Positions 1 to 8,201 of a stretch of DNA of 64,000 nt are shown one piece after another (the stretch's first letter is position 1; each line of letters begins with the position of its first letter). Location of the stretch: NCBI GenBank assembly GCA_035534435.1, contig DATLRX010000096.1:1-64000 (forward strand). The letters are read 5' to 3'. The notes under the pieces are model-generated. The model had not been told where the DNA came from. It did not search any database and was given only the letters and a program-made list of their open reading frames with translations. The translations under genes were made by a program, and so were the position numbers. Source of the DNA: Palsa-851 sp035534435. Lineage in GTDB: Bacteria; Chloroflexota; Dormibacteria; Aeolococcales; Aeolococcaceae.

Positions 1-960
1 CCCGTGCGTGGCCACCGCGCCGGCGCCCTTGGCCCTGTTCGAGATGATCACGAACGGGACCTGCCCCCCTGCCGGCGACGACTGCTGGTCGTTCTCGTCC
101 ATCGTGACGATGACGGTGGCGTTGCCGCCGGTGAACCAGGATGAGGCGAGCACCGGACCAAGGTTGGCCCGCAGCCAGGCGTCCCCTTGCTGGACCGAGC
201 CGTTATGCATGTCGTCGTTGAGGTTGGGGCTGATCCAGACGAAATCCGGTGGGGTCGCCCCGTCGAGCGTGGAGATCAGCCCGCCACTCCCAGGGTACGG
301 GACGTCGTGACACGGGCTCGCGTTGTCCGTGTAATACACAAAGGGGTTGTGCACCCGCGTGTACGGCCCGCTCGCGGCGATGGTGTCGCACGCTGAGGGC
401 AGCGACTCCATGTATGCCAGCCATGGGATCCCCGCGGCAGTCAATTGGCCACCAATGTCCCGGGCCCTGAAGCCAACGGGACAGCCATCGCTCGCGCACC
501 CCTGAGTCGATCCACTCGTGACGGAGAGGTAGTTGGGCAGGCTGGGGTGGCTGACGGCGTCCCACCCTGTCGCGCTCACGTATTGCGAGGCGAGCGAGCA
601 GAGGTAGGGGTCGGCTGTGCAGGAGCCGAGCGTGGCGCCATAGCCCTTGTTCTCGAGCATGATCAGCAACACGTGCGGGCGGACGGGCGGCGGGGGGTTG
701 GGGTGCTGCGGCTCGCCTGCCGGCTGAGGGGTTGATTTGGGCGGAGGCGACGTCGGTTGTGGGGTCGGTGACAGCGTCGGCGCGATCGTCGAGGTTGCAG
801 TCATGCTCGGCGCAGGAGTGGGAGTCGAGTGCCGCGGCGGATGACTGCCACTGCCGCAGGCGGCAATCAACGAACCGACGGCCAGTCCCGTCAGCACCGT
901 GCTCACCCTGGTCGTGTGCCGCCGCCACGTCCAGCTCGGGCAAGCATCGGGGCGACGCAC
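1..960 (-). CDS. Secreted lipoprotein phosphoesterase, acid phosphatase / PI3P-phosphatase-like (C-terminus beyond window)
   Basis: About 320 codons are present and the C-terminus lies beyond base 1. The protein starts with a basic, hydrophobic leader ending in LIAAC, a lipobox with Cys near residue 35, followed by a Ser/Thr/Pro-rich spacer that includes SPPPKSTPQP. The catalytic domain begins HVLLIMLENKGYG and carries SHPSLPNYLSVTSG, VWISPNLNDDMHNG and VTMDENDQQ. These match the metal-dependent phosphoesterase family (PF04185-like) that includes mycobacterial SapM-type phosphatases. It should be anchored outside the membrane and release phosphate from phosphomonoesters or phospholipid headgroups; the substrate is not visible. 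GTG at 960 is used as start; in-frame GTGs at 969 and 978 are alternatives after a stop further upstream. The tryptophanase-like gene at 1228 diverges from it. Confidence 0.85.
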   Translation of the reverse strand, partial: MRRPDACPSWTWRRHTTRVSTVLTGLAVGSLIAACGSGSHPPRHSTPTPAPSMTATSTIAPTLSPTPQPTSPPPKSTPQPAGEPQHPNPPPPVRPHVLLIMLENKGYGATLGSCTADPYLCSLASQYVSATGWDAVSHPSLPNYLSVTSGSTQGCASDGCPVGFRARDIGGQLTAAGIPWLAYMESLPSACDTIAASGPYTRVHNPFVYYTDNASPCHDVPYPGSGGLISTLDGATPPDFVWISPNLNDDMHNGSVQQGDAWLRANLGPVLASSWFTGGNATVIVTMDENDQQSSPAGGQVPFVIISNRAKGAGAVATHG

Positions 961-1227
961 GTGTCTCACGCTGCGCACGCTGCGCGAATGTGCAACATGG
1001 CTGATTCCGCGAACGCCGTGTGCATCAAGTCATGAACCCCCTGACTCCGTTCGCGACGGCTTGCCCCCTGCCGTCACGCGGATAGTAGCCGTCACCCCGA
1101 CCTCCCCGTACACCATCACGTGAGTGAGATCCAACATCCTGCTTCCTGCTTCGGCAGCCGGACGTGGGTCGACAGAAAGTGAGCGGATCCATACCGGCAT
1201 TCTCGGGATGTATCTTCGAGCCGCGGC

Positions 1228-2601
1228 ATGAAGACGATCATCGAGCCCTTCCGCATCCATTCGGTGGAGCCGCTTCGCATGACGACGCGCGAGGAGCGGC
1301 AGCGGGCCGTCCTCGCCGCCGACTACAACCTGTTCGCGCTCCACTCCGATGACGTCCTCATCGACCTGCTCACGGACTCCGGGACCGGCGCCATGTCGCG
1401 AGATCAGTGGGCGGCGATCCAGCACGGCGACGAGAGCTACGCGGGCTCGCCGTCGTGGTTTCGCTTCCTGGACGCCGTCCGCGATCTCTTCCCGTTCCGC
1501 CACGTCATCCCGACGCACCAGGGCAGGGCGGCGGAGAAGATCCTCTTCACCGCCATCGGCGGACCGGGCAAGAGCGTGCCGAACAACACGCACTTCGACA
1601 CCACACGCGCCAACGTCGAGTTCACCGGTGCCGAGGCGGTCGACCTGCTCGTGGCGGAAGGACGCGATCCCGCGGCACGGCATCCGTTCAAGGGCAACAT
1701 GGACGTTGACCGCCTCGAGGCGTTCCTGCAGGAGCACGACGGCACGGTCCCCGTCGTGTTCGTCACGGTCACGAACAACTCGGGGGGCGGCCAACCCGTC
1801 TCCCTGGAGAATCTGCACGCGGTGCGTCGCGTCTGCGACCGCCATGGCGTTCCGCTCTTCCTTGATGCCTGCCGGTTTGCCGAGAACGCGTGGTTCATCC
1901 GCGAACGCGAGCCGGGTCAGCAGGATCGCGAGGTACGCGACATCGTGCGTGAGATGGCAGAGCTCGCGGACGGCATGACCATGAGCGCCAAGAAGGACGG
2001 GCTCGCCAACATCGGGGGCTGGCTCGCGATGAACGACGACGATCTCGCAGCGCGCTGTCGCAATCTGCTGATCCTCACCGAGGGATTCCCCACTTATGGT
2101 GGGCTGGCGGGTCGTGACCTGGAGGCGATCGCGCAAGGCCTGCACGAGGTCGTGCAGCACGACTACCTGCGCTACCGCATCCGCTCGACCGCGTACCTCG
2201 GCGAGGCGCTGACCGGCTTCGGCATTCCGATCGTGCAGCCGCCCGGAGGCCACGCGATCTACATCGACGCACGTGGCTTGTTGCCGCACATCGAACCACT
2301 GCAGTACCCCGGTCAGGCGCTGGCGGTTGCCCTTTACGAAATGGGCGGGATCCGAAGCTGTGAGATCGGCACCGTGATGTTCGGCCGGCGGCCTGACGGT
2401 TCAGAGCGGCCTGCTGAGATGGACCTTGTACGGCTGGCCATCCCACGGCGCACGTATACGCAGAGCCACATCGACTACGTCATCGACGTGTGCCGCGAGG
2501 TGGCGGCGCACGCCGGCGAACTTCCGGGATATCGAATCGTCGACGAGCCGCCCGCGCTGCGTCACTTCACCGCACGCTTCGAGCAGCTGCACGCGCGGTA
2601 G
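1228..2601 (+). CDS. Tryptophanase / tyrosine phenol-lyase family PLP beta-eliminating lyase
   Basis: This 457-residue protein has the normal length and layout of the tryptophanase/tyrosine phenol-lyase family, which splits aromatic amino acids into an aromatic product, pyruvate and ammonia. PTHQGRAAEKILF is the cofactor-region motif near residue 95, and MSAKKDGLANIGG contains the PLP Schiff-base lysine, the second of the pair, near residue 256. At the site where tryptophanases have Phe-Asp and tyrosine phenol-lyases have Phe-Thr, this protein reads HFDTT, which favours a tryptophanase-like substrate. That is inference, because the surrounding sequence (NNTHFDTTRANVEF) differs from the enteric enzymes. 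No leader peptide or tryptophan permease is adjacent. The cytoplasmic product would be indole or a related aromatic. Confidence 0.88.
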   Translation: MKTIIEPFRIHSVEPLRMTTREERQRAVLAADYNLFALHSDDVLIDLLTDSGTGAMSRDQWAAIQHGDESYAGSPSWFRFLDAVRDLFPFRHVIPTHQGRAAEKILFTAIGGPGKSVPNNTHFDTTRANVEFTGAEAVDLLVAEGRDPAARHPFKGNMDVDRLEAFLQEHDGTVPVVFVTVTNNSGGGQPVSLENLHAVRRVCDRHGVPLFLDACRFAENAWFIREREPGQQDREVRDIVREMAELADGMTMSAKKDGLANIGGWLAMNDDDLAARCRNLLILTEGFPTYGGLAGRDLEAIAQGLHEVVQHDYLRYRIRSTAYLGEALTGFGIPIVQPPGGHAIYIDARGLLPHIEPLQYPGQALAVALYEMGGIRSCEIGTVMFGRRPDGSERPAEMDLVRLAIPRRTYTQSHIDYVIDVCREVAAHAGELPGYRIVDEPPALRHFTARFEQLHAR

Positions 2602-2671
2602 CGGGCGATCGTGTGGTGGCGCGGCCTAGACTACGGCGTGACCTCTCAGCGGATCGCAGAAGGTTCACCTC

Positions 2672-3271
2672 ATGCGTGTCGCAATCGTCAACCTCAAGGG
2701 TGGCACCGGCAAGACGGTCACCGCGGTGCACCTCGCCGCCGCCCTGGCAACGCGGGGACGGACGCTGCTCGTTGACGCCGATCCTCAGGGCTCCGCCCTC
2801 TCCTGGTCCGAGGAGGCGGATGGCCTCCCGTTCGCGGTCGTCGGCCTCCCGGTGCGCGACGTGCACAAGCGTCTGAACGACCTCCTGCCGGGACTGACGC
2901 ACGCGGTCGTCGACACGCCGCCGGGGGATCGCGCAATCGTTCGCGGCGCAATCGCCGCCACCGGCGTCGTCGTGGTGCCCATACCGCCGAGCATCATCGA
3001 CCTCGATCGTCTTGGCCCGACACTCGATCTCATTGCAGAGATCGACGCAACGTCTCCGACACAAACGTTCGTGCTGCTCACCCGGGTGCGCGCCGCAACG
3101 CGAAGCAGCAAGCTGACGCGCGAGATTCTCGCGGAGACGGGCGTTTCGCTCCTCGACACGCAGATACCGCTGCGCGAGAGCCTCAGCACCAGTTTCGGCA
3201 CCATCCCTTCGCGCGATAACCCGTATCAGGCCGTGCTGGACGAGATCATGAGGAAGGAGGCCGCACCGTGA
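2672..3271 (+). CDS. ParA/MinD-family ATPase (orphan)
   Basis: The protein is 199 residues long and begins MRVAIVNLKGGTGKT, the deviant Walker A motif of ParA ATPases with the signature lysine ahead of GGTGKT. LLVDADPQGSALSW (about 30-43) and AVVDTPPG (about 77) complete the nucleotide site. The length is that of short single-domain ParAs with no N-terminal DNA-binding region. Such proteins position DNA, chemoreceptors or other cargo by cycling on the nucleoid. No parB and no parS-like repeat is nearby, so a chromosome-segregation role is not supported. The next gene overlaps it by four bases (GTGA) and is its likely partner. It starts 71 bases after the tryptophanase-like gene and could share its transcript. 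Confidence 0.9.
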   Translation: MRVAIVNLKGGTGKTVTAVHLAAALATRGRTLLVDADPQGSALSWSEEADGLPFAVVGLPVRDVHKRLNDLLPGLTHAVVDTPPGDRAIVRGAIAATGVVVVPIPPSIIDLDRLGPTLDLIAEIDATSPTQTFVLLTRVRAATRSSKLTREILAETGVSLLDTQIPLRESLSTSFGTIPSRDNPYQAVLDEIMRKEAAP

Positions 3272-3579
3272 CGCGAGACCGAACGCCGCGCGAGCTTCGC
3301 GAACGCATGGAGCACGTCGCCGCCAGGCGGCGGCAACCGACGATGCCCGCGCCGAGACGCAGCACAGTGCCGCCCCCGGACACGAACGATCTGGACGTCA
3401 GTGTGGTGCCCATCCGACGCGCGGGTGCGGCATCATCGGAGCGCCGCTCCCGTCTCGAGACGCTCGTCGCATGGGGGCGGTGGGAACTCATATCGGTCCC
3501 GGCCCGACGATTGAGGTGGCTGCGTGCGGTGATCAGCCCAGGCGATTCACGCACAGACGGTCCGCGGCGCGGAGACTGA
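3268..3579 (+). CDS. Small basic protein translationally coupled to ParA
   Basis: This 103-residue protein starts at a GTG inside the ParA stop codon (GTGA overlap), so its translation should be coupled to ParA. It is very basic, with an Arg-rich N-terminus (ELRERMEHVAARRRQP), a Pro-rich middle and a Trp/Arg-rich C-terminus (AWGRWELISVPARRLRWLR). I recognise no domain. By position it could be a cargo adaptor or ParA regulator in the way small ParB-like partners are, but that rests only on the coupling. It ends 17 bases before the converging stop of the Ig-repeat gene. Confidence 0.6.
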   Translation: MTRDRTPRELRERMEHVAARRRQPTMPAPRRSTVPPPDTNDLDVSVVPIRRAGAASSERRSRLETLVAWGRWELISVPARRLRWLRAVISPGDSRTDGPRRGD

Positions 3580-3596
3580 GTCGAGCGTGCGCTGAT

Positions 3597-6509
3597 CTAG
3601 TCCCGGCGCCGTCGCCGGTGGGCAGCCGACACGACGAGGAGCAGTCCGAGCAGGCCGAGCGACCCGCTCGCGACCATGCCGCCTGCACCGCCTTCGCCAC
3701 CCGTGACCGGAACCACAATTGCCGCCCGGATCGCCTCGACCAGCGCCCGGACGCCGACGGTCGGCGACGTGCTCGGGGCGTCATTCGGGGTGCCGTTGAA
3801 GGTCGCCGCGATCAGGTGCGTCCCCGTTCGTGGATATGTCGTCTGACATGTGGCTGTGCCTGTCAACGCGTCGAGCGCCACCGCACTGCACCCTGCGATC
3901 GGGAGACCGGCGTCGGTGAAGGTCACTGTGCCGCCGCCCGGATTGGAGACGACCGCCGCCGTGTAGATGACCGTCTGGCCGGGCGCTGCCGGGTTGAGCG
4001 ATGACGTCACCGTGGTCGTGGTCGTCGCCGGGATGACGGTATACGACGTCGTGGCTGTCGAGCCCGTATCGTTGCTGTCGCCTGAGTAGGTCGCGGTCAC
4101 CGGGTACGTCCCGACGCCGAAGAACGTGGACGGCTGGCAACCGGTGGTGGGAAGCGTTGCCGTGCAGAGGGTCGTCGCACCCGATGTGAAGACAACAGTT
4201 CCGGTTGCACCGGAGAGTCCGATCTCAGTCAGTGTCGGGTTGAGGCCGAAGGGTACCGTTGCAGGCTCCGCGGTCACCGTGAACGAGGTCGCAGCCACCG
4301 TGACCGTGAGTGCTGTGGTTGCCGTGGAGCCGGCATAGCTGCCGTCGCCGGAATAGGTCGCGGTGATCGGATACCCGCCGGCCGGAAGTGTCAGCGATGT
4401 TGTGCACGTGGTGACCGGCAGGGTCGCGGTACACAGTGTCACTCCGGAGGTGAATGTCACTGTGCCGGTGGCGCCGCTGTGAAGCCCGGTCGCGGAGAGT
4501 GTTGAGGCCGTGCCGTACGGCACGCTCCCGGGAGCCGCCGCAGCCGCGAACGAGGTGCCGGCTCGCGTGACGGTGAGCGTCGTGGTTGCGGTCGAGCCGA
4601 TGACGTTGGTGTCGCCGGAGTAGGTCGCGGTGATCGGATACGCTTTCACCGCGAGGGTGGTCGCTGTCGCGCAACTCGTTGCGGGGAGTGTGGCGGTGCA
4701 CAGGGTGGCTGTCCCCGATGTGAACGTGATCGTCCCGGTGGCACCGCTGATCAAGCCTGTCTCGGCAAGCGTCGATGCGGTACCGAAGGCCACGCTGGAT
4801 GGTGTCGCGCTCGCGGTGAACGACGCCGTCGCCTGCGTCACGGTGAGCGACGTGGACGCCGTCGAGCCGATGTAGCTGGGGTCGCCTGAGTAGGTCGCCG
4901 TGATCGGGTAGACCCCAGCGGCCAGTGGGGTTGGGGACGTGCAACTCGTCGCCGGCAAGGTCGCAGTGCACAGCGTCACGGCGCCGGAAACGAAGGTGAT
5001 GCTTCCCGTCGCGTCGCCCGGCAAGCCGATCTCTGCGAGCGTTGATGGGGTGCGGTACGGCACGCTGGACGGGGTCGCGCTTGCGGTGAACGGCGCGGCA
5101 ACCGGGGTCACCGTCAGCGCGGTCGACGCGGTCGATGACGCGTAGGTAGCGTCACCCGAGTAGGTGGCGGTGACCGCGTAGGTGCCGCCGCGAAGCCCCA
5201 CCGAGGTTGTGCACGTCGTGGATGGACGCGTCAGGGTGCACAACGTCACACCCCCCGACGTGAAGGTCACCGTCCCAGTTGATACGCCTGGCAACCCATT
5301 CTCAGCAAGGACCGACGTCGATCCATGCGGGATGCTTGCCGGAGTCGCGCTCGCCGTGAAGGAGGTCGGGATGAGCCATATCACCGCGGCCTGCTCGCTC
5401 GTCTCCAGTGCGAACCCGGGCGGCGTGTAACTGGCGGTCCATTCGTCTGTCCCGTTTGTGGTACTGACGTAGGCATACGTTGCCGCGCCTGTTGCGTCGG
5501 TGGTCACGGTTGCTGTTGCGCCGGAGTTCGGACCGCTGACGTCGTTGAGCGTCACCACCGCGCCGTTCACCGGGGAACCGGCACTCTGCACGGACGCCGT
5601 GAGCGTCTGGCTCGTGTTGATCAAACCGGGAGTGGAGGGCCCGGTGAGGCCGACACTGCCGGCGGAGAGTCCACCGCCACGCCCGACGATGTACGGGCAC
5701 CCACCAGCGGTCCCGTCCGGCGGCTGGTATGGCGGATTCGGGCAGATGCCGCTCGCAACAACGGCCGACGCAGCGGTGTCGATGGCGTAGGGAACGAAGT
5801 CGGACGGCCAGTTCCCGAAGTACTCGTGCACTGAGCAACTCCAGTTGGAGAGGTCAGCGTCGGTGATGCCGATGAGCTGTTGCGCCGAGGCGACCACGTG
5901 GATCGTGGCGGCGCACTGGGACTCTCCATACATGCCGAATCCCGCCTCGATGCCATCGAGCAGCGGCGACCTCGTTTCGCTGCTTGAGCCCCAGTAGAAG
6001 CAGCTGAGATCGTCATACAGTCCGGTCCTGCCCGACTGAGCACCCGCGTACGCGAGCGCGTGGCTCACGAGCACGCCAGCCCCTGCGGCGCCCACCGCAT
6101 TGTGAAGGACGGGGTCTGTTCCGATAACGATGACATTGCCGTTGACGAGCGGCGCCCAGGTTGCTTCGTTGGCAACCGCCGGCGCCTGGATACTCGGACT
6201 CTCGCTGCAGGTAGGGTCACCGAAGACCAGGAGTTGATAGGCGGCGAACTGCGAGGCTGTCATCGCATCCCAGGTCGCGGCAGTCGCCACGGTGACCGTC
6301 CAGCCCTGAGACTGGAGGTCCTGCTGCTCCAGCGATGGTGATCCGCTGACCGTCGGGCCGAAGATCAGTGCCTGCGGTCCGGCGGCGACGACCGGCGACA
6401 GCGGAGCAATGATCGCTCCCAGCGAGCCGATGGCAACGCCAAGCGCCACCGGGATGGCAGCATATGCACGTCTGCGCCGCGGCACGGGCCGTGGGATCGA
6501 GTACGTCAT
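3597..6509 (-). CDS. Secreted, membrane-anchored Ig-like (Big_3-type) repeat surface protein
   Basis: Read from ATG 6509 this is a 970-residue exported protein. A basic N-terminus (RPVPRRRRAYAAI) and a hydrophobic core ending near SPVVAAGP form the signal. Residues about 45-280 are a domain I cannot place, starting ALIFGPTVSGSPSLEQQDL and containing several Cys. An invasin-like Ig domain follows (about 285-378), then five 90-residue Ig-like repeats, a more divergent sixth, and a C-terminal hydrophobic helix ending AAHRRRRRD. Each canonical repeat carries TATYSGD and a Cys-x8-Cys pair (TLCTATLPATSC). The tail looks like a membrane anchor; there is no LPxTG. A longer reading from 6614 is possible but weakens the signal peptide. 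The likely role is adhesion or cell-surface architecture. It resembles the protein at 39468-44132. Confidence 0.82.
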   Translation of the reverse strand: MTYSIPRPVPRRRRAYAAIPVALGVAIGSLGAIIAPLSPVVAAGPQALIFGPTVSGSPSLEQQDLQSQGWTVTVATAATWDAMTASQFAAYQLLVFGDPTCSESPSIQAPAVANEATWAPLVNGNVIVIGTDPVLHNAVGAAGAGVLVSHALAYAGAQSGRTGLYDDLSCFYWGSSSETRSPLLDGIEAGFGMYGESQCAATIHVVASAQQLIGITDADLSNWSCSVHEYFGNWPSDFVPYAIDTAASAVVASGICPNPPYQPPDGTAGGCPYIVGRGGGLSAGSVGLTGPSTPGLINTSQTLTASVQSAGSPVNGAVVTLNDVSGPNSGATATVTTDATGAATYAYVSTTNGTDEWTASYTPPGFALETSEQAAVIWLIPTSFTASATPASIPHGSTSVLAENGLPGVSTGTVTFTSGGVTLCTLTRPSTTCTTSVGLRGGTYAVTATYSGDATYASSTASTALTVTPVAAPFTASATPSSVPYRTPSTLAEIGLPGDATGSITFVSGAVTLCTATLPATSCTSPTPLAAGVYPITATYSGDPSYIGSTASTSLTVTQATASFTASATPSSVAFGTASTLAETGLISGATGTITFTSGTATLCTATLPATSCATATTLAVKAYPITATYSGDTNVIGSTATTTLTVTRAGTSFAAAAAPGSVPYGTASTLSATGLHSGATGTVTFTSGVTLCTATLPVTTCTTSLTLPAGGYPITATYSGDGSYAGSTATTALTVTVAATSFTVTAEPATVPFGLNPTLTEIGLSGATGTVVFTSGATTLCTATLPTTGCQPSTFFGVGTYPVTATYSGDSNDTGSTATTSYTVIPATTTTTVTSSLNPAAPGQTVIYTAAVVSNPGGGTVTFTDAGLPIAGCSAVALDALTGTATCQTTYPRTGTHLIAATFNGTPNDAPSTSPTVGVRALVEAIRAAIVVPVTGGEGGAGGMVASGSLGLLGLLLVVSAAHRRRRRD
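4025..5375 (-). repeat. Five tandem 270-bp units encoding 90-residue Ig-like repeats
   Basis: Five units of about 270 bp lie head to tail inside the surface-protein gene. Each encodes the same order of elements: SFTASATP-type start, G-x-x-STL, GLPGDATG, TLCxATLPxTSC, YPITATYSGD, and LTVT before the next unit. A sixth, more divergent unit lies at about 3740-4024. DNA identity is clearly below protein identity, so the copies are not freshly duplicated. Confidence 0.85.
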
Positions 6510-6830
6510 CGGATGCCGGCGATCGAGACGAGCGACCGGTGTGCTGGCGCGGAGGGACAGCGGGAAGTCTTCCTGAGGTTTTCCATCTACCCGCAACCGT
6601 GGGGCTGCGTGCATGATCGATTGCGACCGCCTGGTTACGGACGAAGACGCGCAGGCGACAAGGCCGCATGCGGCCTGGCAGGCGCGTGGTCAACGTCCGG
6701 CGTCTCCTCGGCCGACGTGGTCGGGCGCCTGGTGGTCACCGTCAGGCCTACGCGATCGTGTTGAATCGCACCGAGAGTGGGTGGGCCGCATCTGCCCACC
6801 GTCAGGCACCCGGCCGAGGTCAAAGGGTCA
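6510..6830. other. Divergent intergenic region with two inverted repeats, no supported gene
   Basis: These 321 bases separate the divergent Ig-repeat gene and glycosyltransferase gene. A perfect 16-bp palindrome, AGGCCGCATGCGGCCT, lies at 6661-6676. A 7-bp-arm hairpin (GGTGGGC, loop CGCATCT, GCCCACC) lies at 6780-6800, about 30 bases before the glycosyltransferase start. An upstream extension of the Ig-protein frame covers 6510-6614, but nothing else looks coding. The palindromes could be operators for either gene; no clear -10/-35 pair stands out. Confidence 0.4.
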
Positions 6831-8132
6831 ATGAACGTGTCGCCCATGACAGTGCTCTTCATGCCGGAGTCCGCATACGGACCCACCAACAACTGCATCG
6901 GCATCGGCCGCGTCCTGCAACGACGCGGGCACCGTGTTGTCTTCGCGGCCGAGGCCTCGTGGAAAGGCAGGCTTGCCGCGCTCGGTTTCGATGAAGCGCT
7001 TGTCGACCTCGCCCCGCCGGCGGCGGATCCCGAAACCCAGGACGCGGGCCAGTTCTGGAAGGAGTTCATTCGCGACACCGCCCAGGAGTTCCGGCGGCCG
7101 ACGATCGAACAGCTCGAGACCTTCATGGCGCCGACGTGGCAGGCGCTCATCGACGGGGCGAGGTTCTGCGAGCCTCAGCTTCGCGGGATCATCGCCGATG
7201 TCAGGCCGGACATCGTGGTCCAGGACAACGTGGTGTGCTTTCCAGCACTGCTGACGTCAGGGGCGCCGTACGTCCGGATGGTCTCGTGCAACCCACTCGA
7301 GATGCGTGGGCCGGATGTCCCGCCACCCTATTCGGGCCTCGGGAGCGACGACGTCACCGAGTGGAGGGCGTTTCGCAACGAGTACGACCGGACGCATCGT
7401 CCCGTCTGGGAACCGTTCAACGAGTGGGTGCAGGAGCAGGGCACGCCGTCCCTTCCGGACCTCGAGTTCATCCACACGTCCGCCCTCATGAATCTCTACG
7501 TGTATCCGGAGGAGCTCGATTACGTCGACCGGCGTCCGTTGGACGCAACGTGGCACCGAATCGACTCGAGCGTGCGGGAAACGGACGGCACATTCGAGCT
7601 GCCCGTCGCGGTGCGCGATCGCGGCGACGGATCAGCGCTCATCTACCTTTCGCTCGGATCGCTTGGAAGCGCGGATGTGGACCTGATGCGGCGCCTGATC
7701 GATGTGCTCGGACGCACACCGCATCGCTACATCGTCTCGAGGGGCCCGCGTCACGCCGAATATGAGCTCGCGCCCAACATGTGGGGCGCGGAACTCGTCC
7801 CGCAGACGCGCGTCATTCCGCTGGTCGATGTGGTGATCACTCACGGCGGCAATAACACCGTCACGGAGACTCTCCATTTCGGGAAGCCGATGATCCTGCT
7901 GCCGTTGTTCTGGGATCAGCACGACAACGCCCAGCGTGTGCACGAGGCCGGGTTCGGGGTCCGCCTCGATACCTACAGCTTCACCGACGCGCAGATGGGT
8001 GAGGCCCTGGATCGGCTCCTGCGCGACCACTCGCTGCGAGCCCGCCTCGACGAGATCGGCACGACAATCCGTGGCCGGAACGGTGTCGCGGCGGCGGCCA
8101 CGCTCATCGAAGCCGCCGTCGCTCGGCGGTGA
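6831..8132 (+). CDS. UDP-glycosyltransferase, GT1/MGT family
   Basis: The 433-residue protein begins at ATG 6831 with AAAGGG six bases upstream, preferred over an earlier in-frame start. It opens with an N-terminal Rossmann domain (FMPESAYGPTNNCIGIGRVL). The nucleotide-sugar half contains YLSLGSLGS (about 285) and the donor-binding block VVITHGGNNTVTETLHFGKPMILLPLFWDQHDNAQRV, described here by its HGGNNT and DQHDNA elements. This matches GT1 enzymes that glucosylate small hydrophobic molecules such as macrolides, sterols or lipids. It is cytoplasmic, with no signal peptide. The acceptor cannot be predicted and no natural-product cluster is adjacent. Confidence 0.88.
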   Translation: MNVSPMTVLFMPESAYGPTNNCIGIGRVLQRRGHRVVFAAEASWKGRLAALGFDEALVDLAPPAADPETQDAGQFWKEFIRDTAQEFRRPTIEQLETFMAPTWQALIDGARFCEPQLRGIIADVRPDIVVQDNVVCFPALLTSGAPYVRMVSCNPLEMRGPDVPPPYSGLGSDDVTEWRAFRNEYDRTHRPVWEPFNEWVQEQGTPSLPDLEFIHTSALMNLYVYPEELDYVDRRPLDATWHRIDSSVRETDGTFELPVAVRDRGDGSALIYLSLGSLGSADVDLMRRLIDVLGRTPHRYIVSRGPRHAEYELAPNMWGAELVPQTRVIPLVDVVITHGGNNTVTETLHFGKPMILLPLFWDQHDNAQRVHEAGFGVRLDTYSFTDAQMGEALDRLLRDHSLRARLDEIGTTIRGRNGVAAAATLIEAAVARR

Positions 8133-8201
8133 CCAGCCTCGGCGCCCTGACGCGCCTCGCCGGGGGTGCGCCGGCCCTTTGGTGTTGCCGGAGAGCGCCC
8201 T

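Noticed and set aside
203..943. A 246-residue open frame on the minus strand
   Set aside because: It runs in another frame of the phosphoesterase gene, whose own frame shows a lipobox and catalytic motifs; this one has only Arg/Pro-rich composition.
1030..2289. A 419-residue open frame opposite the tryptophanase-like gene
   Set aside because: It is antisense to a protein with clear PLP motifs and has no recognisable domain; long antisense frames are expected in high-GC DNA.
3597..3700. LPxTG cell-wall sorting signal in the Ig-repeat protein
   Set aside because: The C-terminus reads VTGGEGGAGG, then a helix and Arg tail; no LPxTG or close variant is present.
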